Assembly: GCF_000022065.1 (NCBI RefSeq)
Contig: NC_011898.1
Location: 3,661,501 to 3,725,500, forward strand
Source of the DNA: Ruminiclostridium cellulolyticum H10
GTDB taxonomy: Bacteria; Bacillota; Clostridia; Acetivibrionales; DSM-1351
Direction: 5' to 3'
Length of the DNA: 64,000 nt
Part shown: piece after piece, positions 42,170-52,370 of the stretch
Position numbering within the stretch: position 1 is the first letter of the stretch
Layout: every line of letters starts with the position of its first letter
Position numbers and translations under genes: made by a program
Notes under the pieces: model-generated
Database searches by the model: none
What the model was told of the DNA's origin: nothing
Seen by the model: only the letters and a program-made list of their open reading frames with translations

Positions 42170-45100
42170 TTACATCTCAACTTCCTGCTCTTCTTCATCA
42201 GTAACTACAGACGAAACATTTATTGCTACCTCTTTGTCTTCAATTGACGCTTCATCTCCAAGAACTTCATCCTGCTTATTTAAATCAAGTTCAATGTTTA
42301 GTTCTGCCTGACGTGCTAATTTTGTCTTGTATTCTTCCTCGTAACGCCAAGGCTTTTCATATTCTGCCTTTGCTGTTTCGAAGTCCTGATTAAGTTGTTC
42401 CAATTGATTGCGGCATCTTTGCAATGACGGTTCCATACCTTCCAGTGCATTGTCTGTACGTGTGATATTCCCGATGGGATTCCCACCAAGCTCAATTGTG
42501 TACTGATATTTACCTGTAATATGTAGATTAAACCCACTTAAGAATTCATTGTATTCAAGCTTTAAATCAAAGCCTTTGTAGGTTCCGATTCTTACCTGCT
42601 TCCAGTTCTCTTTTTTTGCCTTGCTACAAAGCAGTAACAAAAGTTCTCCCGCTTTTTCTTTTTCAGTAATCAGAGTGTTTTCCAATACAATGCTGAACTC
42701 ATCATCCGGGAACTTGTTTGAGTTTCGTAATTCTATGTCCTTTTGTATGGCTTCTATTTTTACTTGATATGAATTAATACCTTTGGGAATCGAGTACACT
42801 ATACTATCTTGTAGAGAGTATCTTTGTTTTGACCAAGCAGCCTTTAGTACGGAAAGCTTATTTATTTCTATGTCCAAATCCATCTTTTCCTTTATTCTTG
42901 GATCTCCCATTGCCAAAGCTTTTATTTCAGCATAGTTTAAAACTACTTCATCTATATCCTCACAGCTACGGCTTACAGCCTTGCTTGTCATTATCTGTGA
43001 GATAAAGCGTTGTTTCTGCTCAACGGTTTGCCAGAGGTACCCATCAAACGTATCCTTTGTAACATATCTGAATATCTCTACTTTCTCGTTTTCGTTTCCC
43101 TGCCTTAGTATTCTTCCATCACGTTGTTCTATATCTGCAGGCCGCCATGGACAATCCAGGTGATGGAGTGCAACAAGCTTGTTTTGAATGTTTGTCCCGG
43201 TTCCCATTTTGGGAGTTGAACCCAGGATTATTCTTTTCTCTCCTGTACGCATTGCAGAGAACATTGATTCTTTTTGCTTCTTTGTTTTGGCATCGTGGAT
43301 TATGCATATTTCATCTTCCGGAATCCCGAAACTGACAAGTTTATTTTTTATATCATAATAAGCACAAAAACCTCCACGGTCATTTGGGGTTCCAACATCA
43401 GAGAATATTATTTGTGTACCCTTGCTTGAGTTGAATTCAATGTATTTCTGATATACATTGTCCACCAGTTTATTTATTTTGCTCCCCGGTTCATCAGGTG
43501 CATCAGGAATTATTAATCGTGGATCTGTCCCGAATTGCCTTGCTTCGTTTGTAATTTTAAGCATGTTATCTATTGACGGATCTACAAGGCCGTTTCTGAT
43601 TCTTTCAGCTCGTTCCGCACTTTCCTGTACAAGTTCCTGCTGCAACTCCGACGGCTCAGAAGTTACCACTGTAACCTTATTGTTTTTAAGTTTTGGTACA
43701 GGGAGGTTTAACATGTCGGCAGTCTGAATATCAGCTATATTTTTAAACATTGTCATTAACTCAGGAAGATTAGTAAATTTACTGAATCTGTTTCTCATTC
43801 TGAATCCACGGCCTTCAGGTGCAAGTTCAAGTGCTGATACAACTTCGCCAAAACTTGCTGCCCATGCATCAAAGTTATGAATCCCTTTTTCTCGAAGTTC
43901 ATTTTTTTGCAAGAACTGCTGCATTATGAACATTTCGGTCATTGAATTGCTTATAGGTGTTCCTGTTGCAAAGATAACATTTCGTCCGTTGTTTTCCGAA
44001 ATTATATAGTCGCATTTCATCTGCATATCCAGAACCTTTTTTGCAGAGTTCCCTGATATACCCGCAACGTTTCTCATCTTGGTAAATACACCGCCATTTT
44101 TATAATAATGGGCTTCGTCTACAAACAAGCAATCAACCCCCAGCTGTTCAAAGGTTAATACATCATCCTTGGGAGCATCCGCCAGCTGTTCCAACTTAGC
44201 TTCAAGATTAAACTTCATTTTCTCCATCTGCTTAATTGTCCATTTGTCTCCGTTTTGCTGCTTATAAGCAGATACAAATTCAACTATTTCTTCTATGGTG
44301 TTTTTTATTATCTGGCTTTGCAGTTCAACCGATACCGGTATTCTCTCGAACTGACTCTGGCCTATGATTATTGCATCATAATCACCTGTTGCTATCCTCG
44401 CCAGAAATCTCTTTCTGTTTGCCGTTTCAAAATCCTTTTCAGTGGCCACCAGGATGTTGGCAGCCGGATATAGTTTTAGGAAATCTGCTCCCTGCTGTTC
44501 TGTCAAATGGTTAGGCAGTACGAACATGGCTTTCTTAATTATATTGAGCCTTCTCATTTCCATACAGGCAGCCTGCATGGTGAATGTCTTGCCTGCTCCC
44601 ACAACATGTGCCAATAAGGTATTACCGCCGTATAGTATTCTTGCTACGGCATTTTTCTGATGTTCTCGAAGTTTTATGTAAGGACTCATGCCCGGGAATT
44701 TTAGGTGTGAACCATCGTATTCCCTTAACCTGATGTTATTAAAGTTGGTATTGTAGAAGTTAACATACTTGTTCCTTCTGTCCGGGTCTTTAAATATCCA
44801 GTCCCGGAATTCTTCCTTGATAGCATCCTGCTTTGCCCTTGCTGCTATTGTTTCATTCTTGTTTACAACATATTTTACTTTTCCGTCAGCATCTTCTACC
44901 CTATCCTTAACTACAACACTTCTCAAGTTTAGAGTATCTTCTATAATACTGTAGGCATCAGCCTTTTTTGTTCCGTATTCTTCAGTGGCCTTCATACTGT
45001 TCCATTGCAGTGACTTATTCTGTATTGACCATGAACTTGAAAAAGAATTGTATGTTGTGTAGATTCCGGTTCCCTTTGATTTGCTATTATCTCTTTGAAA

Positions 45101-48100
45101 GAACCCCGGTACCTTTAGCAACTCGTATATAAATTGATTTATATCTTCGGTTTCAATCCATGTTGTCCCAAGCTTTACATCTATTTCAGACGCGTCCAAG
45201 TCCACAGGCTGAACGCTCTCAAGGGCCTTAACATTTATCTGGTAATCTGGATTATCCTTGGCGTAATATAAAGCGGTTTTCAACTTATAGCGTACATCTC
45301 CTGATAGGTATTCGTCTGCTGTCTCATATCTTTTTTTATCAGGATTGAGGAATATAAGTCCTTCCAGTTCACTAATTATCTTTTGTTTATCAGCTTTATA
45401 TATAGACGCCATATAATCCAAATCAACTTCTCCTTTTTCAGAAAGAGACGCTGCCAGAGAATCCGCTGCCGTACTAACTTGAGTAATTATCTCGTATGGT
45501 CTGATTGTTTGTTTGTAGAATATATCAGCCAATGACTTAACATTGCCCTTTTCATCGAGAACTTCAAGAGAAGATAATAAAGGCAAATCTGAATCCTTTT
45601 GAAAGGCCCTTAGATTTGCCGTACTGTTTATTATTCCATACTTCCGTGTAAATGTATTATATGACTTTAATAACTTCTCCTGATATGGTTTAAGCTCTTC
45701 CTGAGTACAACCTTCTGTCTGGATTTCTATAACCTTTCTTAATATTTCTCTTACCTCACACATGCCCCTGACACGTTGGGAAGTTTTTTCAGGAAGTATT
45801 ACTTTAGCCATTTTGGAATTTTCTCTATAGTAGATGTTTTCATCTTTTAATACATATGTATAGTTTTTGACTTCCGGCTCTGCAGGCAGATATTCTTCTT
45901 CCTGATTTTCTTTTCCAGTATCAATTATTTCTATCCTGGCATGTAGTTTTTCAGCTGCTTTGTCAAGAGCTTCAACCAAATTGAAATTATCCTCTGCAAC
46001 AAGGCTTGTATATTTTCCGTCACTTCCAAACATCCTGTTATCAAAAATCATTTTCCCAAGGAGCATATCAGGATTATCCAGATAATACTGATTTACAGGT
46101 ACTTCGTCATCAGTCTGGCCAAGTCCCGTCCAAGCCGGTTCTTCATCCAAAATAATTGCATGATCACGTTTCTGAAGAAAAATAATGTCTGTTGTTACAT
46201 CTGTATTTGCTATCTGCTTGAAGGCATTGTTTGGAAGCCTTATTGCTCCTATTAGCTCGGCACGTTCCGCAAGATATCTCCTGAAGGAACCGTTTGCCTT
46301 ATCCAGAGTTCCTTTGCTGGTTATATATGCTATAATTCCTCCGGGACGAACCTTGTCCAATGTCTTTGCAAAGAAGTAATCGTGTATGTTAAGGTTGAGC
46401 TTGTCATATCTTTTATCACGGAGCTTGTAATCTCCAAAAGGGACATTGCCCACTGCAATATCAAAGAAATTGTCTGAAAAGTCTGTATCTTCAAACCCCT
46501 GAATCCTTATATCAGCCTTTTGGTAAAGTTGCTTTGATATCCTTCCGGATATGCTGTCCAGTTCGACACCATATAATTGGGATTTATCGGAAATGTCTTC
46601 AGGGATTAAGGAATAAAATAAGCCGATACCCATTGCTGGCTCAAGTATGTTACCCCCTTTAAAACCAAACCTGCTCAATGCTTTGTATATAGCTTTGATT
46701 ACTTGCGGCTCTGTATAATGTGCATTGGGCGTAGATGCTCTGGCACTGCTGTATTCTTCCTCAGTAAGGAGTTCTTTTAATTCCTGGTACTCATTTTCCC
46801 AGCCTTTGGCTTCTGCATTGAATACCTGGGATAATCCGCCCCACCCGGTGTACCGGGTAAGTATGCTCTGTTCCTGACTTGTTGCAATACGTTTTTCTTT
46901 TTCGATATCCTTTAGCAGCTTAATTGCTTCAACATTGGCTTTATATTTTGTCTTTTGACCACCGGCACCAATATCATCTGAAGGGTTATATCTATAGTTA
47001 ACTTTCTTACTTATTGCAGCTGTATATTCATTTTGATCTTGCTCAATTTCATTCTGGGGCCTTTTCTGGTTTTCTGAGTCTTCAAGCTCTTTAATAGCAA
47101 GGTCTAATTTCTCTCCTGTTCGCTCGACTCCATTAAAAAATTCTGAGGTTAACTTCTCAACCTCATTTTCTTTTATCTCTATTAAATCAAATAGAGTTTG
47201 TTGATTCCGGGGTAAAAAATTAGAGCCACCATTTTCTGATGACTCTTTATCTTTTCCACTGTTATTTTCTTTTATCTTGGAATTCTGACTACTTCTTTCA
47301 TCACTATTTCCTGAGCTGTTTCCCTTATCCAGTTGTAATATCTCGCCAGTTCCATGTAGTTGTCCGTTTTGGGTTCCTGATATTGCTGTTTTAACTGTTC
47401 CTGAATCTTTTGCATCATTAAAACTGCTTGTGTGTCTACCTGATAAATTGTACTGAACCATATACCCTGAATCTTCATTTCCTGCACTCTCTTCGGGTAA
47501 TTTTGTACCAAGTATTTCACTGCTTCCGCTGCGAATATCCCTTCCGGCATTCCCTCCAACTCTGGGTTCTCGTCCGGTGATATCACCGGATAAAGTATCC
47601 CCTCCGATCCTTCCCTGTACTCCGCTTTGGATATCGGTTCCTGATTCTTTATTGTCTCCGTCTCTTTGTTCATGGCTACCTGTATTTCCTCCGGTGTCTC
47701 CGGATATTCCACTAGTCCAATTCCTTCTATGTATTTGGTTCGCATTTTTACTTATCTCCTTATTTTTATATATTCGTGCCGGTTTTTCCAAAAGTCTCAA
47801 AACCTGTTTGCTAATTTCACATATTATTGAAGCATACTCAGTTGCTTGTCCAACATCAAGCTGTTGCAAAATATCTTCAAAATGATATTTTCCTTCAGTA
47901 TCAAATTTAAGCTTGTCAAATACAGAATATACAACACTATCTTGCACAAAGCAATCAAAGTATTCTCCCGGATAATCATGTTTCTCTAAAAACTCAGTAC
48001 AAAGACTTTCTACAAAACCTTCAAAATCCCTTTCTTTTTCTACACCTAGATATTCCATAATATAGTTTTGAGCAGCATTCGATTTTATGGTGTAGCTGTT

Positions 48101-48403
48101 AATTCTACTTGTATAGTTACCGTGTGTATCTGATATATCAAATAAATATCGTACACCTTTACTATCAGGGTCAAAAACCTTAATTGCCCTGCTGCCACGA
48201 TTTATCCATCTTCCTACCCTTTTATTCCATGTATCCATGTCTGCAACAATAGTTGCATCAGGCCTTTGATTGTAAATAAGGACAGTTTCGTAAAAACCAT
48301 ACTTGAATAACTGTCCTGAGAAACCTAGAAACTTTTTCCACTGGCTGTCATTCCTCGTAATCTGCTTCATAGTTTCATTAAACATTGTTTTGAAACTAGG
48401 CAT
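42170..48403 (-). CDS. Giant N6-methylase/SNF2-like helicase of the ICE
   Basis: A 2,077-residue protein. Residues about 1-95 resemble an ArdC-type antirestriction/ssDNA-binding domain ([33 protein letters not shown]). A low-complexity Ser/Gly/Asn-rich spacer covers about 220-390. A methyltransferase core follows ([14 protein letters not shown] near 588; NVPFGDYKL near 654), then a superfamily 2 helicase with VGAGKTFTM near 1269, [10 protein letters not shown] near 1431 and [14 protein letters not shown] near 1767. Proteins like this are hallmarks of large Firmicute ICEs; they are thought to protect or process incoming DNA. The cellular role is not proven. Confidence 0.88.
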   Translation of the reverse strand: MPSFKTMFNETMKQITRNDSQWKKFLGFSGQLFKYGFYETVLIYNQRPDATIVADMDTWNKRVGRWINRGSRAIKVFDPDSKGVRYLFDISDTHGNYTSRINSYTIKSNAAQNYIMEYLGVEKERDFEGFVESLCTEFLEKHDYPGEYFDCFVQDSVVYSVFDKLKFDTEGKYHFEDILQQLDVGQATEYASIICEISKQVLRLLEKPARIYKNKEISKNANQIHRRNWTSGISGDTGGNTGSHEQRDGDNKESGTDIQSGVQGRIGGDTLSGDITGREPRVGGNAGRDIRSGSSEILGTKLPEESAGNEDSGYMVQYNLSGRHTSSFNDAKDSGTVKTAISGTQNGQLHGTGEILQLDKGNSSGNSDERSSQNSKIKENNSGKDKESSENGGSNFLPRNQQTLFDLIEIKENEVEKLTSEFFNGVERTGEKLDLAIKELEDSENQKRPQNEIEQDQNEYTAAISKKVNYRYNPSDDIGAGGQKTKYKANVEAIKLLKDIEKEKRIATSQEQSILTRYTGWGGLSQVFNAEAKGWENEYQELKELLTEEEYSSARASTPNAHYTEPQVIKAIYKALSRFGFKGGNILEPAMGIGLFYSLIPEDISDKSQLYGVELDSISGRISKQLYQKADIRIQGFEDTDFSDNFFDIAVGNVPFGDYKLRDKRYDKLNLNIHDYFFAKTLDKVRPGGIIAYITSKGTLDKANGSFRRYLAERAELIGAIRLPNNAFKQIANTDVTTDIIFLQKRDHAIILDEEPAWTGLGQTDDEVPVNQYYLDNPDMLLGKMIFDNRMFGSDGKYTSLVAEDNFNLVEALDKAAEKLHARIEIIDTGKENQEEEYLPAEPEVKNYTYVLKDENIYYRENSKMAKVILPEKTSQRVRGMCEVREILRKVIEIQTEGCTQEELKPYQEKLLKSYNTFTRKYGIINSTANLRAFQKDSDLPLLSSLEVLDEKGNVKSLADIFYKQTIRPYEIITQVSTAADSLAASLSEKGEVDLDYMASIYKADKQKIISELEGLIFLNPDKKRYETADEYLSGDVRYKLKTALYYAKDNPDYQINVKALESVQPVDLDASEIDVKLGTTWIETEDINQFIYELLKVPGFFQRDNSKSKGTGIYTTYNSFSSSWSIQNKSLQWNSMKATEEYGTKKADAYSIIEDTLNLRSVVVKDRVEDADGKVKYVVNKNETIAARAKQDAIKEEFRDWIFKDPDRRNKYVNFYNTNFNNIRLREYDGSHLKFPGMSPYIKLREHQKNAVARILYGGNTLLAHVVGAGKTFTMQAACMEMRRLNIIKKAMFVLPNHLTEQQGADFLKLYPAANILVATEKDFETANRKRFLARIATGDYDAIIIGQSQFERIPVSVELQSQIIKNTIEEIVEFVSAYKQQNGDKWTIKQMEKMKFNLEAKLEQLADAPKDDVLTFEQLGVDCLFVDEAHYYKNGGVFTKMRNVAGISGNSAKKVLDMQMKCDYIISENNGRNVIFATGTPISNSMTEMFIMQQFLQKNELREKGIHNFDAWAASFGEVVSALELAPEGRGFRMRNRFSKFTNLPELMTMFKNIADIQTADMLNLPVPKLKNNKVTVVTSEPSELQQELVQESAERAERIRNGLVDPSIDNMLKITNEARQFGTDPRLIIPDAPDEPGSKINKLVDNVYQKYIEFNSSKGTQIIFSDVGTPNDRGGFCAYYDIKNKLVSFGIPEDEICIIHDAKTKKQKESMFSAMRTGEKRIILGSTPKMGTGTNIQNKLVALHHLDCPWRPADIEQRDGRILRQGNENEKVEIFRYVTKDTFDGYLWQTVEQKQRFISQIMTSKAVSRSCEDIDEVVLNYAEIKALAMGDPRIKEKMDLDIEINKLSVLKAAWSKQRYSLQDSIVYSIPKGINSYQVKIEAIQKDIELRNSNKFPDDEFSIVLENTLITEKEKAGELLLLLCSKAKKENWKQVRIGTYKGFDLKLEYNEFLSGFNLHITGKYQYTIELGGNPIGNITRTDNALEGMEPSLQRCRNQLEQLNQDFETAKAEYEKPWRYEEEYKTKLARQAELNIELDLNKQDEVLGDEASIEDKEVAINVSSVVTDEEEQEVEM

Positions 48404-48468
48404 TTTCTTGAAATCCTTTCCGTATTAATTATATAATTTTATGAAGTTAATAAGAAATGACTTTTCTC

Positions 48469-49239
48469 TTACTGAAGTTCTTGTTCATATAGCTCCAGAT
48501 CTTCCTCGAGAACGACGGTTTCATTAACAGAGGAAGTAATAAATCTAGGATCATTTCTATAAATCCTTGCTTCTATATCAGGAATTATGTCCTGTATTTT
48601 TTGTTTTATCTGCTTAAATATTTTGTTGCTGCCATCAATGTTGTTTTCATTATCTTCAAGTTTAATAATTCCGCTATATATAGCCATCATCTCAGTTTCA
48701 CTCAGTAGCTTACTCTTTCTCAAAATTCCAGCTCTGACAGCAAAGTTTTCTTTTGCACATGTATAGTTATCACTAAAATAATTACCGGAGTGAACACCCA
48801 ATTGTAATCCTCCTCTATCTTTTTCCCATGTGACATATTGATAGCTGTTAACCTTCTGCATGGAAGAATTTAAACTTTCTGATTCACATGCAGTCAAAAT
48901 AACGTTATTATATTCAACTAAAACTTTATGGTGTTTTAACCCTTCTACTTGCATTGGTTCTGCTCTGGTAAAAATTCGTTCCTGTTCCTGAAGGTCATTA
49001 ATAAAATCTCGAATGGAATCAATTTCCTCCTGATCAGAAGCATTAAGGTATGTAATTGTACCTTCAATACAATTGATATCACATAAATCTCTGCCATCTT
49101 TGGTTACGCATATTTTTTCAGTATCCCAATTCCCCTCCTTTCCACTGGTATTTAATGAAGCAGCTCCATATCCATTTAATCTTAAGTAGTAAATAACCTT
49201 GCTGGATATGCCCTGCCAAACAGAATTCTCTTTTTCCAT
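48469..49239 (-). CDS. Hypothetical ICE protein, 256 aa
   Basis: A soluble acidic protein, first gene at the right end of the element. Segments include ERIFTRAEPMQVEGLKHHKV and a helix-rich C-terminus ending ELYEQELQ. Similar proteins often accompany the large helicase in ICEs, but I cannot name a domain. ATG 49239 after AAGGAG. Confidence 0.55.
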   Translation of the reverse strand: MEKENSVWQGISSKVIYYLRLNGYGAASLNTSGKEGNWDTEKICVTKDGRDLCDINCIEGTITYLNASDQEEIDSIRDFINDLQEQERIFTRAEPMQVEGLKHHKVLVEYNNVILTACESESLNSSMQKVNSYQYVTWEKDRGGLQLGVHSGNYFSDNYTCAKENFAVRAGILRKSKLLSETEMMAIYSGIIKLEDNENNIDGSNKIFKQIKQKIQDIIPDIEARIYRNDPRFITSSVNETVVLEEDLELYEQELQ

Positions 49240-49273
49240 TTAAAATCTCCTTCCTAATAGTTTTTTAAGAAAT

Positions 49274-49302
49274 AAAAAAGACAGCTTATTTGTTTAGCTG
49301 TC
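49274..49302 (-). terminator. Terminator at the right end of the element
   Basis: GACAGCT / AGCTGTC arms, 9-base loop, then T6 on the minus strand. It blocks leftward transcription from the chromosome into the element, upstream of the 256-residue gene. Confidence 0.7.
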
Positions 49303-49314
49303 CTAAAGGGTTTT

Positions 49315-49370
49315 TCAAGGGGCTTAGCCACTTGGTTTATTTAGTTTCTACCCTGTTCCATTTTGTTACA
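49315..49370. other. Right end of the element (attR region)
   Basis: The stretch next to the spoIIID fragment contains an imperfect inverted repeat CAAGGGGC-TTA-GCCACTTG (49319-49337), possibly a recombinase binding site. The exact crossover cannot be placed without the left junction; it should fall near TCAGTCCACAAGGAC (49371). Confidence 0.4.
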
Positions 49371-49514
49371 TCAGTCCACAAGGACGTAACCGAACGGTTG
49401 GAAAAAATAAATCCTGTACTGATGAATGAAGTAAGGACAATACTTGAGGAAAATAAGGCAGAAAGGCATATACGCGGTGGTGAAGCAACAAAGGCAAAAT
49501 ATCAGGCGAAATAA
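49371..49514 (+). pseudogene. spoIIID: spoIIID, C-terminal fragment interrupted by the element
   Basis: The frame reads SVHKDVTERLEKINPVLMNE, then VRTILEENKAERHIRGGEAT and KAKYQAK, matching the C-terminal half of SpoIIID, including part of its helix-turn-helix (STVHKDVTERL in the family) and the conserved HIRGGEATKAKY end. About 35-40 N-terminal residues are missing and replaced by element sequence. SpoIIID is a mother-cell transcription factor needed for sporulation. The frame continues upstream by chance to an ATG at 49290 without a ribosome site. A terminator follows. The missing half should lie at the other end of the element, outside this window. Confidence 0.85.
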
Positions 49515-49538
49515 ATTTACATAGAGAGCAAAGAATAG

Positions 49539-49574
49539 AAAAAGCCGGGAGCATTTGAGCAGACCGGCTTTTTT
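49539..49574. terminator. Bidirectional terminator between spoIIID and the TetR gene
   Basis: AAAAAGCCGG / CCGGCTTTTT arms with a 15-base loop and T-runs on both strands, serving the converging spoIIID fragment and TetR-type gene. Confidence 0.85.
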
Positions 49575-49584
49575 CGTTATATAT

Positions 49585-50100
49585 TTAATTATTGTTAAAT
49601 GCACTTTTAAATATTTTTATAATTTCTTCGGCAAGAACATCTGCCGGCTTTTCAGGCTCATTATAAAGCCAATACATTAAAAGCTGACTGTAGCCGGCAA
49701 CATAGAATCTAGCCTGAGTTATGTAAAATGAATCCATCCGAGCTTTATCAGCACCATTATTTAAGATAGTCGTAAACCATTCGAATATTAGCTTTTGAAA
49801 AAAATTATTAAACGACTGCTGCTTGTCGTCTTTAAATGCACTTTTAAAGAATTTGCGGTTATCCTCGAAGTACCTCAAAATTCTGGGAACCTGGTTTATT
49901 GATTGTTCAATTAATGATTCTTCAGCAACGGCATCATAATCTATTACAAGCATTTGCGTAACTATCTGGTATAGCAGATCATACTTGTCATTAAAGTGAT
50001 TATAAAAGGAATGTCGGTGTACTTCCGCTATATCAGTAATATTCTGTATTCTGATTTTGCTAAATGGCATTACTGTCATTAAATACTGGAACGCCTCCAT
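49585..50100 (-). CDS. TetR-family regulator with displaced start
   Basis: A 171-residue protein from ATG 50100. It has the TetR helix-turn-helix (PFSKIRIQNITDIAEVHRHS then FYNHFNDKYDLLYQI) and a C-terminal ligand domain. The frame continues upstream as KKTRTRIAI to an in-frame stop caused by an A9 run (50121-50129); with one more A it would join to GTG AAA TAT CAG, which has AAGGAG eight bases before it. So the natural N-terminus is probably 14 residues longer and out of frame here. It faces the glycosyltransferase gene and may control it. Confidence 0.8.
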   Translation of the reverse strand: MEAFQYLMTVMPFSKIRIQNITDIAEVHRHSFYNHFNDKYDLLYQIVTQMLVIDYDAVAEESLIEQSINQVPRILRYFEDNRKFFKSAFKDDKQQSFNNFFQKLIFEWFTTILNNGADKARMDSFYITQARFYVAGYSQLLMYWLYNEPEKPADVLAEEIIKIFKSAFNNN

Positions 50101-50261
50101 TATTGCTATTCTGGTTCTTGTTTTTTTTTATGCTGATATTTCACTAATATCACTCCTTGTTATTTTTTGGACAATCAGTTATTTTTGTCTATTTAAAAAT
50201 AGTATACAAGTTGGTAATATAATTCTCAATAGTAAATTATTTCCAGTTAGGAGTGATAGTT

Positions 50262-51479
50262 ATGTCCCATGTATTATTTATCAATGTATTTGGATATGGT
50301 CACATTAATCCCACCGTAAGTATAGTTGGCGAACTGTTAGACAGAGGAGAGAAAGTTACATATGTGGCAGGAGAAGAGTTTAAAGACAAAATTGAACATA
50401 TGGGTGCAAGATTTATTGGATATAAGAATTTTGACGAGCTTGGATTTAACAACGGCGAAATAAGCCCTGCCGAAATTGAACCTCAATTAATGGAAATATC
50501 TCGTGTTTACGTGGAAATCATTGAAACTGTTTTCAATATTAAGGACAATTTTGATTATATTATATATGACTCGTTATTTTTTCTTGGTGCTGAAATAGCA
50601 AGAGTATTAAAAATTCCTGCCATAAGTTCCGACTCAACTTTTGCAGTTAACGATAAAACAAATTATATGTCGGAGTTTTTTGCAAAATTCGGCCCAGTTA
50701 TAATGGGGCTAACTAGCAGGCCTGACTTTCTATCCACTATTAATTATTTACGGGACAAGTATGGGATAATTGTACCCGATTTATTTAGTATACATAAATT
50801 GAAAAGTGATATTAATATCATCTATACTTCAAGGTATTTCCAAATTTGTGGTGAGAGCTTTGATGACAGCTATAAATTCGTAGGACCTTCAATATCAGAC
50901 AGAAAAGAAAAACCGGAGTCGACATTGATATACAAGGATAAAAGCAAACTCATCTATATTTCCCTGGGTACTATATTTAACAAATCTGTTGAATTTTACG
51001 AAAGTTGCTTTAAAGCTTTCGGCAGCATGGATGTGAAAATTATTATGTCTGTAGGCATGAATATAGATATCAGCAGTTTTAAAAACGTTCCGAACAATTT
51101 TATTATACGGAATTACGTACCACAGCTTGAAATTTTAAAATATGCTGATCTCTTTATAACTCATGGCGGCATGAATAGTACAAATGAAGGATTGTATTAT
51201 TCAGTACCATTGATTGTTATACCTCACTTTTTTGACCAGCCTGTTGTAGCATACAGAGTTGCAGAGCTGGGTGCAGGCATAGTAATTGAAAAAGATAAGG
51301 TCTCTCCTGAAATTTTAAAAGAGTCGGTCAACAGGATTTTTTCCAACAAAGCTTATAAAGAGAACAGTGAGAAAATTGGTAAATCACTGCGGGGGTCAGG
51401 AGGATACAAGAAAGGAGTTGATGAAATTTTTGCTTTAAAAGATAGTAAAAAAACAACTGGCAATCTTATTTACATTTAA
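50262..51479 (+). CDS. Macrolide-type UDP-glycosyltransferase (MGT family)
   Basis: A 405-residue GT-B enzyme. N-terminal HVLFINVFGYGHINPTVSIV, and the donor-binding C-terminal motif around NYVPQLEILKYADLFITHGG then NSTNEGLYYSVPLIVIPHF, with the FDQP loop. These match macrolide glycosyltransferases and YjiC. It transfers a sugar from a UDP-sugar to a hydrophobic acceptor, possibly detoxifying an antibiotic. ATG 50262 follows GGAG. Transcribed divergently from the TetR-type gene. Confidence 0.88.
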   Translation: MSHVLFINVFGYGHINPTVSIVGELLDRGEKVTYVAGEEFKDKIEHMGARFIGYKNFDELGFNNGEISPAEIEPQLMEISRVYVEIIETVFNIKDNFDYIIYDSLFFLGAEIARVLKIPAISSDSTFAVNDKTNYMSEFFAKFGPVIMGLTSRPDFLSTINYLRDKYGIIVPDLFSIHKLKSDINIIYTSRYFQICGESFDDSYKFVGPSISDRKEKPESTLIYKDKSKLIYISLGTIFNKSVEFYESCFKAFGSMDVKIIMSVGMNIDISSFKNVPNNFIIRNYVPQLEILKYADLFITHGGMNSTNEGLYYSVPLIVIPHFFDQPVVAYRVAELGAGIVIEKDKVSPEILKESVNRIFSNKAYKENSEKIGKSLRGSGGYKKGVDEIFALKDSKKTTGNLIYI

Positions 51480-51504
51480 ATTTTATAATTGTAGGAGGTC
51501 TATT

Positions 51505-52215
51505 ATGAAGAAAAAATTATTTTCGTCTCTTCTTTGTGCAGCACTGATTTTTGCAAATGTTATCGGTTCAAATGTTTATGCGTTCGACCTGAAAGCTGAT
51601 TCCGGTCTTCAATCCTATATTAGCAGGCCAAACGCTGATACAAAAGATGCAGAGGCAATCTATAAAGAAATAATTGATACATTAAGTTTTCAGGTATACA
51701 TAGAAAAAAACTGGAACAATCTATCTGTAGAAAAAGATATGGATTTGTATAATTCTACAGACAAATGGGTTGGAAAGCCGGGAGACATTCTGATTACAGT
51801 CTTTGATAAGAATAATAGTGATATTAATGCAATCACTATGGGTTCACTTACCACACACGCCGCATTTGTAGATTCCGACCCTACAAAAGTTCTGGAACTT
51901 TTTCAGGATGGTATAGCTAAGCGTGAAAATGACTGGAGAACCAGATACAAAAAGATCCTTATTGTGCGTCCAAAGGTTGACCCAAAGATTATTTCAGATG
52001 CCATTGCATACGGATATACCAAAATAGGAACCCCTTTCAGTTATTTCACCAATATGTTTCAAAAAACGAAGATAGATAAATATTATTGTTCACAGTTTGT
52101 ATGGGATTGTTATTTAAAAAGCGGAGTTGATTTGGACGGAAATGGCGGAAAAGCTGTTTTCCCTTATGACTTCCTAAGAAGTGATAAAGTATCAATTGTT
52201 TATAAGCAGGGCTAA
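51505..52215 (+). CDS. Secreted NlpC/P60-like (YiiX/YebB-type) cysteine hydrolase
   Basis: A 236-residue protein with a signal peptide (LFSSLLCAALIFANVIGSNV, cut near VYA). The later part holds KPGDILITVF, a catalytic-His region LTTHAAFV, and the catalytic-Cys motif YYCSQFVWDCYLKSG. This is the circularly permuted papain-like fold of YiiX-type NlpC/P60 proteins, acting on cell wall or lipids outside the cell. It lies 25 bases after the glycosyltransferase, with GGAGG before ATG 51505, and may share its transcript. Confidence 0.8.
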   Translation: MKKKLFSSLLCAALIFANVIGSNVYAFDLKADSGLQSYISRPNADTKDAEAIYKEIIDTLSFQVYIEKNWNNLSVEKDMDLYNSTDKWVGKPGDILITVFDKNNSDINAITMGSLTTHAAFVDSDPTKVLELFQDGIAKRENDWRTRYKKILIVRPKVDPKIISDAIAYGYTKIGTPFSYFTNMFQKTKIDKYYCSQFVWDCYLKSGVDLDGNGGKAVFPYDFLRSDKVSIVYKQG

Positions 52216-52228
52216 TTGAAATTAAGTT

Positions 52229-52341
52229 AAATGGGCTGTTTAACACATGTACTCCCGTATAAAATTGTATCAATGATTGCTTCCAAGCTTCCATTGATAC
52301 AATTTTATACTCATAAGTACAATTGAATCAACAACCCATTT
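52229..52341. repeat. Palindromic hairpin element, copy 1 (intact)
   Basis: A 113-base imperfect palindrome: outer arms AAATGGG / CCCATTT, then GTACT / AGTAC, then a 19-base perfect inner stem (52257-52275 and 52292-52310, GTATAAAATTGTATCAATG). It lies between convergent genes and may also terminate both. A close copy at 62779-63005 carries an insertion in its loop. Confidence 0.75.
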
Positions 52342-52370
52342 ATATTTTGCTTTTACTGTACTGCAAGTTC

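Larger units (their letters stand above)
1..49370. mobile_element. Integrative and conjugative element (right part; left end outside window)
   Basis: A continuous run of minus-strand genes encodes relaxase, VirD4, VirB4, VirB6-like and VirB2-like subunits, ParA/ParB, a Toprim primase-like protein, a large methylase/helicase and many small accessory genes, which together define a conjugative element. The right boundary is placed at about 49,370 because the sequence changes there, inside a reading frame, to the C-terminal half of SpoIIID, followed by ordinary chromosomal genes. No integrase, excisionase or left attachment site is visible, so these should lie left of position 1. The boundary is inferred from gene content and the broken gene, not from an observed att repeat. 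Confidence 0.85.

Noticed and set aside
47272-47745. 157-codon frame inside the large helicase gene
   Set aside because: It is an alternative frame of the low-complexity Ser/Gly/Asn-rich spacer of the helicase, without its own ribosome site.
49290-49370. N-terminal 27 codons of the frame leading into the SpoIIID fragment
   Set aside because: Element DNA that happens to be open; no ribosome site and no resemblance to the SpoIIID N-terminus.
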